A DNA stretch of 64,000 nucleotides, taken from contig NZ_BJML01000009.1 of assembly GCF_006539145.1 (NCBI RefSeq), positions 62,001 through 126,000 of the forward strand, read 5' to 3'. Position 1 is the stretch's first letter. The number at the start of each line of letters is the position of its first letter. Made by a program: the position numbers and the translations under genes. This DNA comes from Microbacterium testaceum. GTDB taxonomy: Bacteria; Actinomycetota; Actinomycetes; Actinomycetales; Microbacteriaceae. The notes below the pieces were generated by a model, which saw only the letters and a program-made list of their open reading frames with translations, had not been told where the DNA came from and ran no database searches. Positions 16,873 to 24,486 of this stretch are shown here, in pieces.

Positions 16873-18054
16873 TCAGGCGTCGGAGGGCCAGCCGCAGTAG
16901 GCCTCGGCGAGGTAAGCGCGACCGTGCTCCGACTCCACGACGGTGCGCAGTTCGCCGATCTGGCGTCGGCGGTCGAAGTCGGTGGCATCCGGGGCCACGT
17001 GCAGCAGGCTGGTCATCCACCACGAGAAGTGCTGGGCCTTCCAGATGCGGCGGCTGGCGGTGGCGGGGTACGCGTCGAGCAGACGCTCGTCGTCCTCGAG
17101 CAGCAGCGCCTCCAGGGCGGCGGCGAGCAGGCGCACGTCGGCGATCGCGAGGTTCATGCCCTTGGCTCCGGTGGGCGGCACGGTGTGCGCTGCATCGCCG
17201 ACGAGGGCGACGCGGCCGCGGCGCAGCTCGTGCGCGACGAAACTGCGGAAGCGCAGCACGTCGCGCTGGAAGATCGGACCCTGCTTCAGCTCCGTGCCGG
17301 GCACGCGCTTCTGCAGCTCGTCCCACAGTTGCGCCTCGCTGTAGGCGGCGGTGTCGGTGTCGGGGTCGCACTGGAAGTACATGCGCTGCACGGTGTCGGA
17401 ACGCTGGCTGACGAGGGCGAAGCCGTCGGGGGAGTTGCTGTAGATGAGCTCCTCGCTGCTCGGCGGGGCCTCGCAGAGGATGCCGAACCAGGCGAAGGGG
17501 TACTCGCGGAAGTAGCCGCCCTTGCTCGACCCGGTGACGGTGGCGCGCGCGACGCTGCGTGAACCGTCGGAGCCCACGACGACGTCGGCCTCGATCTCGA
17601 GGGGCTGCCCGTCGGCGTCGCGGGCGATGACGCGCGGGCGGTCGGTGCCGGCGTCGTCGATGCGCTCGGCCGTGACGCCGAAGCGCAGATCCTGCCCCCG
17701 ATCGAGCCGCGCGGCGATGAGGTCTTTCAACACCTCGTGCTGGGGATAGAGCCAGACGGCTCGACCGACGGATGCCGCGAAATCGATGCGGTGCCCCTCG
17801 CCCTCGAACCGCAGTTCGATGCCGTCGTGTCGGTGGCCCGCCGTGCGCGCGCGCGAGACAGGACCGAGGGTGTCGAGCAGTTCGACGGTGCCCTGCTCGA
17901 GGATGCCGGCCCGGATCGTGCTCTCGATGTCGTCGCGCGAACGCTGGTCGACGACGACGGACCCGATGCCCGCCCGGTCGAGCAGGTGCGAGAGCAGGAG
18001 CCCCGCGGGGCCGGCGCCGACGATGGCGACGCGGGTGCGGACGGTGGTGGTCAT
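16873..18054 (-). CDS. pobA: 4-hydroxybenzoate 3-monooxygenase
   Basis: A 393-aa group A flavoprotein monooxygenase that converts 4-hydroxybenzoate to protocatechuate using NAD(P)H and O2. FAD motif VGAGPAGLLLSHLL (about 12-25), the DG motif VVGSDGSRSVAR and the GD motif ALVGDAAHTVPPTGAKGMNLAIADV are all present, and PobA-specific stretches such as SRDDIESTIRAGILEQGTVE and FAWFGILCEAPPSSEELIY settle the identity. The length matches PobA. Its product feeds the pcaHG dioxygenase encoded 1 kb away. It follows the IclR gene on the same strand, with its own operator in the gap. Confidence 0.96.
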   Translation of the reverse strand: MTTTVRTRVAIVGAGPAGLLLSHLLDRAGIGSVVVDQRSRDDIESTIRAGILEQGTVELLDTLGPVSRARTAGHRHDGIELRFEGEGHRIDFAASVGRAVWLYPQHEVLKDLIAARLDRGQDLRFGVTAERIDDAGTDRPRVIARDADGQPLEIEADVVVGSDGSRSVARATVTGSSKGGYFREYPFAWFGILCEAPPSSEELIYSNSPDGFALVSQRSDTVQRMYFQCDPDTDTAAYSEAQLWDELQKRVPGTELKQGPIFQRDVLRFRSFVAHELRRGRVALVGDAAHTVPPTGAKGMNLAIADVRLLAAALEALLLEDDERLLDAYPATASRRIWKAQHFSWWMTSLLHVAPDATDFDRRRQIGELRTVVESEHGRAYLAEAYCGWPSDA

Positions 18055-18116
18055 GGCGTCTCCTTCGACGGTGGTTGTGTCGATGGTGCCCGCCGCCCGG
18101 CTCGCTCGCCGTTCAG

Positions 18117-18132
18117 TTCCCGTTGAACGGGA
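18117..18132. promoter_or_regulatory. IclR-type operator upstream of pobA
   Basis: TCCCGTT-G-AACGGGA (18118-18132) is a perfect 7-bp inverted repeat, 63 bp before the pobA start. A near-identical palindrome occurs at 18989-19005 before pcaH, implying shared control by the IclR protein encoded between them. Confidence 0.7.
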
Positions 18133-18217
18133 TGTGGCGCAGGGGCGCGGAGCCGATCCCGCCGCGCGCCCCCCGTCGGCGTCGGAGGACGACTCCGCGG
18201 GAGAAGAACGGCGACGT

Positions 18218-18970
18218 TCAGCGGCGATAGCCCAGTGCGCGCTCGGTGTCGCGGGCGGCGCGGTGGAGCTCTACCAGGGCGAACTGCGTCTCGGCGTCAC
18301 GGGGGAGCACCACCGACAGGGCCGCGATCACCGCACCCGTCTCGTCGCGCACGGGCACGGCCACCCCCGTCGAGACGCTGTCGACGGAGCCGGGGGCGAT
18401 GACCCGGCCCAGGCTGCGGATCTCGGCGAGCACGCGGCGCAGGGCCGCCGGGTCGACGATCGTCTCGGGGGTGACGGCGCGCAGGGGTCCGGCGAGCACG
18501 CGCTCCTGCAGATCGTGGGGGCCGAAGGCGAGCAGGACGAGCCCGGACGAGGAGGCGTGCAGGGGAAGGCGCCCGGCCACGCGCGTGACGTTCGCGCCCG
18601 AGTCGGGGGCGCTGAGTCGCTCGAGGAAGAGGGCTTCCTCCTGCTCGAGGATCGCCAGCTGGGTGTGCTCGCGCACGCGCATCTGCACGCGCTCCATCGA
18701 CGGCAGGGCCGCCTGGCGCAGACGCAGGGCGTGCGAGGAACGCGTCGCCAGCTCCCAGAGGCGCATGCCCACGCGGACGCGGCGCTCCTCGTCGCGCTCG
18801 AGCAAGCCGGCATCCACCAGCTCGTTCACGATCCGGTGCGCCGACGAGCTCGGCAGACCCGCCCGGCGTCCGATGTCGGACGTGGTCTGCGCGGTGCGCG
18901 TGGGGGTGAAGGTCTCGAGGATCCGCACCAGGCGGTCGGTGACCGAGTCGCCCGAGGGGGAGTTCGCCAT
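18218..18970 (-). CDS. IclR-family regulator of the pob/pca genes (PcaR/PobR-like)
   Basis: A 250-aa IclR protein: N-terminal winged helix (about 10-70: ILETFTPTRTAQTTSDIGRRAGLPSSSAHRIVNELVDAGLL) and a C-terminal GAF-like ligand domain (about 80-250: GVAVPVRDETGAVIAALSVVLP). Members of this family (PcaR, PobR, CatR) sense protocatechuate, 4-hydroxybenzoate or beta-ketoadipate. Its position between pobA and pcaHGBDC, with matching palindromes on both sides, supports that role; whether it activates or represses cannot be told. I chose the ATG at 18970, where the family alignment begins; an upstream extension overlaps the operator. Confidence 0.85.
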   Translation of the reverse strand: MANSPSGDSVTDRLVRILETFTPTRTAQTTSDIGRRAGLPSSSAHRIVNELVDAGLLERDEERRVRVGMRLWELATRSSHALRLRQAALPSMERVQMRVREHTQLAILEQEEALFLERLSAPDSGANVTRVAGRLPLHASSSGLVLLAFGPHDLQERVLAGPLRAVTPETIVDPAALRRVLAEIRSLGRVIAPGSVDSVSTGVAVPVRDETGAVIAALSVVLPRDAETQFALVELHRAARDTERALGYRR

Positions 18971-18988
18971 GAGGTCAGGATGCCATGA

Positions 18989-19005
18989 TTCCCATTCAGC
19001 GGGAA
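18989..19005. promoter_or_regulatory. IclR-type operator between pcaR-like gene and pcaH
   Basis: TTCCCATTCAGCGGGAA has the same outer arms and centre spacing as the pobA palindrome (shared pattern TCCCRYTNARYGGGA). It lies 19 bp before the iclR start and 55 bp before pcaH, so one protein bound here could control both directions. Confidence 0.7.
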
Positions 19006-19059
19006 CCGCGCGCCACCGCTGGGGCCGGTGCCGGAGCATTGTCTCGTCGAAGGAGACCC

Positions 19060-19872
19060 ATGTCGAACCCTCCCGCCGCCGCCCCCGAATCGCTGCTGGC
19101 CGCACCCGACCAGGCCACGCAAGACGAGATCGTCCGCGAGATCCACGCCCGTCACGCCGAGCTCGACGCCCTCGACGCCGCGGGGGAGCGCGTCGCAGCG
19201 ACCGCGCACGACTTCCCGGCGTACCGGTCGAGCGTGCTGCGGCATCCGACGAAGAATCCGAAGCTCGTCGACCCCGAGACCGTCGAGCTGTTCTCGCCCG
19301 CGTTCGGCCAGCGCGACGTCGCGGCGATCGAGTCCGACCTCACGCTGCAGCACGCGGGAGAGCCGCTGGGCGAGCGCATGACGGTGCAGGGCCGCCTGAT
19401 CGACTCGTGGGGGCGCCCGGTGGCGAACCAGCTCATCGAGATCTGGCAGGCGAACTCGGCCGGTCGCTACATCCACCAGCGCGACCAGCACCCCGCCCCC
19501 CTCGACCCGAACTTCACGGGAGCGGGCCGCGCGGTCACGAACGAGAACGGCGAGTACCGCTTCACGACGATCAAGCCCGGCCCGTACCCGTGGAAGAACC
19601 ACCGCAATGCGTGGCGTCCGGCGCACATCCACTTCTCGGTGTTCGGGTCGTCGTTCACGCAGCGGCTGGTGACGCAGATGTATTTCCCGGGCGACCCGCT
19701 CTTCGCGCTCGACCCGATCTACAACTCCATCCACCGGCAGAAGGACCGTGACGCGCTCGTGGGCGTCTACGACCACGAACTGACCTCGCCCGAGTGGGCG
19801 ACGGGCTACCGCTTCGACATCGTGGTCGACGGGCCGGATCAGACCTACTTCGAGCAGGAGGGCGACGAGTGA
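19060..19872 (+). CDS. pcaH: Protocatechuate 3,4-dioxygenase beta subunit
   Basis: A 270-aa intradiol ring-cleavage subunit carrying the non-heme Fe(III) site. NAWRPAHIHFSVFG supplies the histidine ligands, and the tyrosines of GPYPWKN and the following segment complete the site. FTGAGRAVTNENGEYRFTTIKPGPYPWKN and TQMYFPGDPL are PcaH signatures. With PcaG it opens protocatechuate to 3-carboxy-cis,cis-muconate. AGGAG lies four bases before the ATG. It heads the operon pcaHGBDC, and its stop overlaps the GTG of pcaG. Confidence 0.96.
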   Translation: MSNPPAAAPESLLAAPDQATQDEIVREIHARHAELDALDAAGERVAATAHDFPAYRSSVLRHPTKNPKLVDPETVELFSPAFGQRDVAAIESDLTLQHAGEPLGERMTVQGRLIDSWGRPVANQLIEIWQANSAGRYIHQRDQHPAPLDPNFTGAGRAVTNENGEYRFTTIKPGPYPWKNHRNAWRPAHIHFSVFGSSFTQRLVTQMYFPGDPLFALDPIYNSIHRQKDRDALVGVYDHELTSPEWATGYRFDIVVDGPDQTYFEQEGDE

Positions 19873-20426
19873 TCCCCGCCAAGACGCACCGCGCCACCCC
19901 CGGCCAGACGGTCGGGCCGTTCTTCGCCTACGGCCTCGAGTTCGACAAGCAGCATCAGGTCGTCTTCCCGCACTCGCCCGGGGCGATCGTGCTGAGCGGC
20001 ACCATCCTCGACGGAGCGGGAGCGCCGATCCCCGACGCCCTCATCGAGATCTTCGGAGCGGATGCCGACGGCTCGGTGCCGCGTGCACGAGGCGCTTTCC
20101 GCCGAGACGACCACACCTTCACCGGGTTCGGCCGCGCCTTCACCGACGACGAGGGGCGCTACACGTTCTGGACGCGGGAGCCGGGCGGCATCCGGGGGCG
20201 CGCGGGATTCTTCGCCGCGATCGTGTTCGCGCGCGGCCTGCCCGACAAGCTGCACACCCGCATCTATTCGCCCGCCGACCCGGACGCTCTCGCCGCGGAT
20301 CCGCTGCTGTCGTCGCTCGACGAGGCGGAGCGCGCTAGCCTCGTCGCGACCCGGACGCCCGACGGGTACCTGTCGCACGACATCCGACTGCAGGGCGAGA
20401 ACGAGACGGTGTTCCTTGCCTTCTGA
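19869..20426 (+). CDS. pcaG: Protocatechuate 3,4-dioxygenase alpha subunit
   Basis: A 185-aa partner of PcaH. TPGQTVGPFFAYGLE near the N terminus, the beta-sandwich core IVLSGTILDGAGAPIPDALIEIFGAD, and GRAFTDDEGRYTFWTREPG identify the alpha subunit, which lacks the iron ligands. The GTG start overlaps the pcaH stop (GTGA), a sign of translational coupling. Length fits the family (about 185-200 aa). Confidence 0.95.
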   Translation: MIPAKTHRATPGQTVGPFFAYGLEFDKQHQVVFPHSPGAIVLSGTILDGAGAPIPDALIEIFGADADGSVPRARGAFRRDDHTFTGFGRAFTDDEGRYTFWTREPGGIRGRAGFFAAIVFARGLPDKLHTRIYSPADPDALAADPLLSSLDEAERASLVATRTPDGYLSHDIRLQGENETVFLAF

Positions 20427-21786
20427 CCCCCTTCCGCGCATCGACTTCGGGCTGCTCTCGCCGGTGAGCGTCGGTCACGACGCGCTGCTGTCGGACGGGT
20501 TCGTGCTGTCCACGATGATCCGCGTCGAGTGCGCGCTGGTCGCGGCGTACGTCGAGGTGGGGGCCGCCCCGCGCGGGGCGCGGGTCGAGATCGACCACGT
20601 CTTCGGGATCGACGAGAAGGGCGGCGCGTCCGCGCGCGGGATCGACGTCGACGCCCTCGTGCGCAACGCAGTCGCCGGGGGCAATCCCGTGATCCCGCTC
20701 GTCGGCGCGCTGAAGGCGCAGGTGCCCGCGGAGCACCGAGCGTGGATCCACCGCGGGGCGACGAGCCAGGACATCCTCGACACCGCGCTGATGGTGGTCG
20801 CGCGGCGCGCGGTCGAGCAGACGCGTCGCTCGGTCGCGAACGCGGCCGTCTGGGCCCGACAGCTCGCCACCGCGCACGCCGACGAGGTGTCCGCGGCCCG
20901 TACCCTCACCCAGCACGCCGTGCCCACCACGATCGGTGCGCGCGCCGCGACCTGGGCGCGCGGACTCGAGCGCGCCGTCGTGCGGCTGGATGCCCTCGTC
21001 TTCCCCGCGCAGCTCGCGGGTGCGGGAGGGACGCTCGCGTCGTTCGTCGAGATCACCGGATCGACGGATGCCGCCGACGCCCTTCCCGCGGCCTTCGCCC
21101 GGGCCCTCGAACTCGACGCCCCCGACGCACCCTGGCACGTGGCGCGCTGGCCCGTGACGGAGATCGGAGACGCCCTCGTCCAGGCCATCGACGCGCTCGG
21201 CAAGATGGCCGCCGACGTCGCGACGCTCAGCCGCACCGAGATCGGCGAGGCCTCGGAGGGCGTGGGCGGGGGATCGTCGGCGATGCCCCAGAAGCAGAAC
21301 CCCGCCGAGGCGGTGCTCATCCGCTCGGCCGCCCTGCGCGCACCGCACCTGGGTGCGACGCTGCACCTGGCCTCGGCCCTCGCGGTCGACGAGCGCCCCG
21401 ACGGCGCCTGGCACTCCGAGTGGCCGACGCTGCGCGAGCTGCTCCGCCTCGCGGTCGGTGCGTCGGCGCACGGATCGTCCCTGCTCGCGCACCTGCGCGT
21501 CGACGCGGCCGTGGCCGCCGCCACCGTCGGCCTGACCGGCGGACGCATCGTCAGCGAGCGCCTGCGGGGAGTGCTCGTGCCGCTCATCGGTGCCGAGCGC
21601 TTCGCGGCCCTGCTCGATGGCGACGACGACCTCGCCCCGCGTCTGCGCGCGCTGCCCGAGGCGGCCGGTCTCGACGTCGACGCGCTGCTCGACCCGGCTC
21701 GTTACCTCGGCCTCGCCCCCCGCCTCGCGCGCGGCACGGGCCACGCGGGCGGCGGCACGGCACAGAGCAGGGGGGTCGACGCATGA
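20416..21786 (+). CDS. pcaB: 3-carboxy-cis,cis-muconate cycloisomerase
   Basis: A 456-aa member of the fumarase/aspartase superfamily that converts 3-carboxy-cis,cis-muconate to gamma-carboxymuconolactone. The signature loop GGGSSAMPQKQNPAEAVLI and the substrate segment HRGATSQDILDTALM are intact. The start is uncertain. The TTG at 20416, overlapping the end of pcaG by 11 bases, places the conserved LLSPVSVGHDALLSDGF near residues 11-27 as expected; a GTG at 20464 would cut into it. The stop overlaps pcaD (ATGA). Confidence 0.93.
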   Translation: MPSDPLPRIDFGLLSPVSVGHDALLSDGFVLSTMIRVECALVAAYVEVGAAPRGARVEIDHVFGIDEKGGASARGIDVDALVRNAVAGGNPVIPLVGALKAQVPAEHRAWIHRGATSQDILDTALMVVARRAVEQTRRSVANAAVWARQLATAHADEVSAARTLTQHAVPTTIGARAATWARGLERAVVRLDALVFPAQLAGAGGTLASFVEITGSTDAADALPAAFARALELDAPDAPWHVARWPVTEIGDALVQAIDALGKMAADVATLSRTEIGEASEGVGGGSSAMPQKQNPAEAVLIRSAALRAPHLGATLHLASALAVDERPDGAWHSEWPTLRELLRLAVGASAHGSSLLAHLRVDAAVAAATVGLTGGRIVSERLRGVLVPLIGAERFAALLDGDDDLAPRLRALPEAAGLDVDALLDPARYLGLAPRLARGTGHAGGGTAQSRGVDA

Positions 21787-22556
21787 GCCTCGTTTCGCTG
21801 ACCGAGCCGGTCGGACCCGCCGACGCGCCCCTCGTGGTGCTCGGGCCCTCACTCGGCACCTCGACCATCCTCTGGGACGACGTCGTGCCCCTGCTCGCCG
21901 ACGACTACCGCGTCGCCGCGTGGGACCTCCCCGGGCATGGAGCGGGGCCGATCGCGCGCGAGCCGTTCACCGTCGCGGATCTCGCGGATGCCGTGGCCAC
22001 CGCCGTCCCCGATGACACGTTCCTCTACGCCGGGGTGTCCCTCGGCGGGGCGACAGGCCTCGAACTCGCGCGGCGTCATGGCACCCGCCTGCGCGGCGCC
22101 GCGATCGTGGCATCCGGAGCCGTCCTCGGCGACCCCGCATCGTGGACGGATCGCGCCGCCCAGGCGCGCGCGCAGAGCACGTCGAGCCTCATCGTCGGCT
22201 CGGCCCAGCGCTGGTTCGCCCCCGAGTCGATGGCCCGCCGCCCCGAACTGAGCGGGCGCCTGCTGCACGGGCTGCAGGACGCCGACGACGACAGCTACGC
22301 CCGCTGCTGCGAGGCGCTCGCCGCGTACGACGTGCGCGCGACGCTGGGCGAGATCACGGGGCCCGTACTCGCGGTGTGGGGCGCGTTCGACGCCGTGGCG
22401 CCCGAGGCCAAGGCCGTCGAGATCGCCGAAGGCGTGCGCGACGGTCGGGTGGCGCGCGTCGACGACGCCGGTCACCTGCCGCCTGCCGAGCAGCCGGAGG
22501 CCGTGGCCGCGGTGCTACGGGAGTTCTTCGCATCCGTCTCGAGAGGGGACGCCTGA
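21783..22556 (+). CDS. pcaD: 3-oxoadipate enol-lactonase
   Basis: A 257-aa alpha/beta hydrolase that opens beta-ketoadipate enol-lactone. The nucleophile elbow GVSLGG holds the catalytic Ser; the Asp of AVWGAFDAVAP and the His of DDAGHLPPAEQP complete the triad, and WDLPGHGAGP is the usual oxyanion-side motif. In many actinobacteria PcaD is fused with PcaC as PcaL; here it is a separate gene that overlaps pcaC by one base (TGATG). Translation is probably coupled with both neighbours. Confidence 0.94.
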   Translation: MSLVSLTEPVGPADAPLVVLGPSLGTSTILWDDVVPLLADDYRVAAWDLPGHGAGPIAREPFTVADLADAVATAVPDDTFLYAGVSLGGATGLELARRHGTRLRGAAIVASGAVLGDPASWTDRAAQARAQSTSSLIVGSAQRWFAPESMARRPELSGRLLHGLQDADDDSYARCCEALAAYDVRATLGEITGPVLAVWGAFDAVAPEAKAVEIAEGVRDGRVARVDDAGHLPPAEQPEAVAAVLREFFASVSRGDA

Positions 22557-22954
22557 TGGCCACCGACCAGGAACGCCACGACCAGGGCATGACCGTGCGC
22601 CGCGCCGTGCTCAGCGACGCGCACGTCGACCGCTCCATCGCCGCGACCACCGACCTCACCGCCGACTGGCAGGACTTCATCACGCGCGTCGCGTGGGGAG
22701 ACGTCTGGTCACGGCCCGGCCTCGACCGCCGCTCGCGCTCGATCGCGGTGCTCAGCTCGCTCATCGCGCACGGTCATCACGAGGAGCTCGCGATGCACCT
22801 GCGCGCGGCGCTGCGCAACGGCCTGACGATCGACGAGATCCGCGAGGTCATCCTGCAGTCGGCGATCTACTCCGGTGTGCCGGCGGCCAACTCGGCCTTC
22901 CGCATCGCCTCGGAGGTGTTCGCGGCAGAGCCGGGGAGCGCCGCCGGGGACTGA
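22556..22954 (+). CDS. pcaC: 4-carboxymuconolactone decarboxylase
   Basis: A 132-aa all-helical AhpD-like protein that decarboxylates gamma-carboxymuconolactone to beta-ketoadipate enol-lactone. DFITRVAWGDVWSRPGLDRRSRSIAVLSSLIAHG and ELAMHLRAALRNGLTIDEIREVILQSAIYSGVPAANSAF are diagnostic for PcaC; the peroxidase cysteines of AhpD are absent, as expected. It is the last gene of the operon. The following pcaIJ and pcaF steps (thiolysis of beta-ketoadipate) are not in this window. Confidence 0.95.
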   Translation: MATDQERHDQGMTVRRAVLSDAHVDRSIAATTDLTADWQDFITRVAWGDVWSRPGLDRRSRSIAVLSSLIAHGHHEELAMHLRAALRNGLTIDEIREVILQSAIYSGVPAANSAFRIASEVFAAEPGSAAGD

Positions 22955-22991
22955 CCGGCCGGCCCGCGCGCCGGGAGCGGCGGTGCAGGCC

Positions 22992-23078
22992 CACCGGGTC
23001 ATGAAGACAGGGGATGCCACCGGGACAGGCCGATTCGGCGCGGATCGGGCTGCTCTCGTGGCATCCCCTGTTCCGGTG
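22992..23078. terminator. Long nested hairpin after pcaC (terminator / intergenic repeat)
   Basis: A perfect 14-bp stem (ACAGGGGATGCCAC 23007-23020 with 23058-23071) encloses an inner imperfect stem (GCCGAT/ATCGGGC) and is flanked by CACCGG/CCGGTG. It lies between pcaC and the next unit, so it probably terminates the pca operon. The segment GGGATGCCAC-N-GGG-CAG-CCGAT recurs at 44491-44512. Confidence 0.6.
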
Positions 23079-23108
23079 ACGCCCGGTCCTGATGCGGGGG
23101 ATCAGAAA

Positions 23109-23135
23109 CGCTTATGTCTGAATCCGGCATAAGCG
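23109..23135. promoter_or_regulatory. Operator-like inverted repeat (CGCTTATG...CATAAGCG)
   Basis: Perfect 8-bp arms separated by 11 bp, 40 bp before the first deglycosidase fusion gene. The half-site YTTATG recurs before several other units of the island. TAGCGT at 23138 may be the -10 box, so a protein bound here would sit over the promoter. Confidence 0.6.
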
Positions 23136-23174
23136 GGTAGCGTCGAAGGCGAACCCCACAGAGAGTGAGCGACG

Positions 23175-24476
23175 ATGCTTCTCGAAAGAGACCTCATCCA
23201 GTCCGTCGGATTCCGTAACGTCCGCGAGGGCGGCGAGATCACCGGCTTCCAGTTCCGCGTCAGGATGCCGTCGTACCGCGGCATGGCGGCCTCGCTGATC
23301 GACGGGATCGGCGTCAGCATCCCGGGCCTGGTCGACGTCGCCCCCGACGTACCGCTGTGGACGCTCCAAGGACAGCAGTACTCGCTCGCCGAGCTGTGGG
23401 ACGGCGACGGCGTCCGCTGGCCGCTCGAGGACGCGGCCGTGATCTTCGTGCCCCTGGCCGGCGGTCTCCCCGACGGCGTGCACGAGCTGTCGATCGAGCT
23501 GCGGCTGCGGATGTCGTACATCCCCCAGGAGCACCAGCCGAGCACCTATCGGGTCACCAAGCACGTCACGCTCGCCCCCGAGGCATCCGGTGCCCCCTTC
23601 CGCTACGGCGTCTCGCTCTACAGCTACATGACCGACTACGGCACGGTCATGGACCTCGAGACCGCCATGGCCTCGATCGCCGACCTCGGCGCGACGGGGA
23701 TCGAGATCCTCGGCGAGGCGCACGTGCCGAACTACCCGCACCCCTCGGACGAGTGGGTCGAGCAGTGGTTCGCGCTCCTGCAGAAGTACGGCCTGGAGCC
23801 GACCAACATGGGCTCGTGGATCGACACCCGCCTGCACTCCAGCGGCCCGAACGGTCGCGACATGACCGTCGAGGAGGGCGCCGCGGCTCTGCAGCGCGAC
23901 CTGCGCCTGGCCAAGCGCCTCGGCTTCCGCTTCGTGCGACCCAAGATCGGCGTCGTCTCGAGCGACCTGATTCCGCACCCGATCTGGACCGAGGTCGTCG
24001 AGGCATCCCTTCCGCTCGCCGAAGAGCTCGACGTGATCATCTGCCCCGAGATCCACTCGCCGACCCCCATCAAGCACGAGGTCGTCGACGATTACATCGC
24101 GCTCATCCGCCGCACCGGCACGAAGCACTTCGGCCTGCTGCTTGACACCGGCATCTTCCAGGACCGCCCCATCCCGCTGAAGCCCGGCGAGCTGCCGGGC
24201 CAGCGTCCGGCGTTCCTCGACGGCATCCACGTCGATCCGAACGACGTCTTCGACGTGATCGAGAACGTCGTGTTCATCCAGGCGAAGTTCCACGACATCG
24301 ACGAGAACCTGCACGACCAGCAGATCCCGTGGGAGCCGGTGCTGAAGGCCCTGAAAGACGCGGGCTACACCGGCTACCTCTCGAGCGAGTACGAGGGCGA
24401 GCGCGAACCGTGGCGCTCGATCGAGCAGGTGCGCCGCCAGCACTCGCTGATCCGCCAGCTCGCCGACGGGCTCTGA
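23175..24476 (+). CDS. DUF6379-TIM barrel fusion protein A (C-glycoside deglycosidase-like)
   Basis: A 433-aa two-domain protein. Residues 1-135 match the DUF6379/CGDB domain, the beta subunit of C-glycoside deglycosidases (FRNV, PSYRGMAASLIDGI, GGLPDGVHELSIELRLRMSYIP); residues 142-433 are a sugar-phosphate-isomerase-like TIM barrel, as in the alpha subunits CarB, DfgA and DgpB. In the characterised enzymes the two are separate chains. Metal-ligand positions are Glu292, Asp324 and Glu405; the expected histidine is Gln369 (FIQAKF), unlike all paralogues here. It probably acts on a 3-keto C- or O-glycoside, but altered activity is possible. ATG 11 bases before the end of GAGTGAGCGACG; the next gene starts 10 bases after its stop. 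Confidence 0.82.
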   Translation: MLLERDLIQSVGFRNVREGGEITGFQFRVRMPSYRGMAASLIDGIGVSIPGLVDVAPDVPLWTLQGQQYSLAELWDGDGVRWPLEDAAVIFVPLAGGLPDGVHELSIELRLRMSYIPQEHQPSTYRVTKHVTLAPEASGAPFRYGVSLYSYMTDYGTVMDLETAMASIADLGATGIEILGEAHVPNYPHPSDEWVEQWFALLQKYGLEPTNMGSWIDTRLHSSGPNGRDMTVEEGAAALQRDLRLAKRLGFRFVRPKIGVVSSDLIPHPIWTEVVEASLPLAEELDVIICPEIHSPTPIKHEVVDDYIALIRRTGTKHFGLLLDTGIFQDRPIPLKPGELPGQRPAFLDGIHVDPNDVFDVIENVVFIQAKFHDIDENLHDQQIPWEPVLKALKDAGYTGYLSSEYEGEREPWRSIEQVRRQHSLIRQLADGL

Positions 24477-24486
24477 GGAACCCGCC

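Noticed and set aside
16873..22954. pca/pob genes as the unusual system of the window
   Set aside because: The gene set and order are standard for protocatechuate degradation; only the operator details and the separate pcaD and pcaC merit notes.
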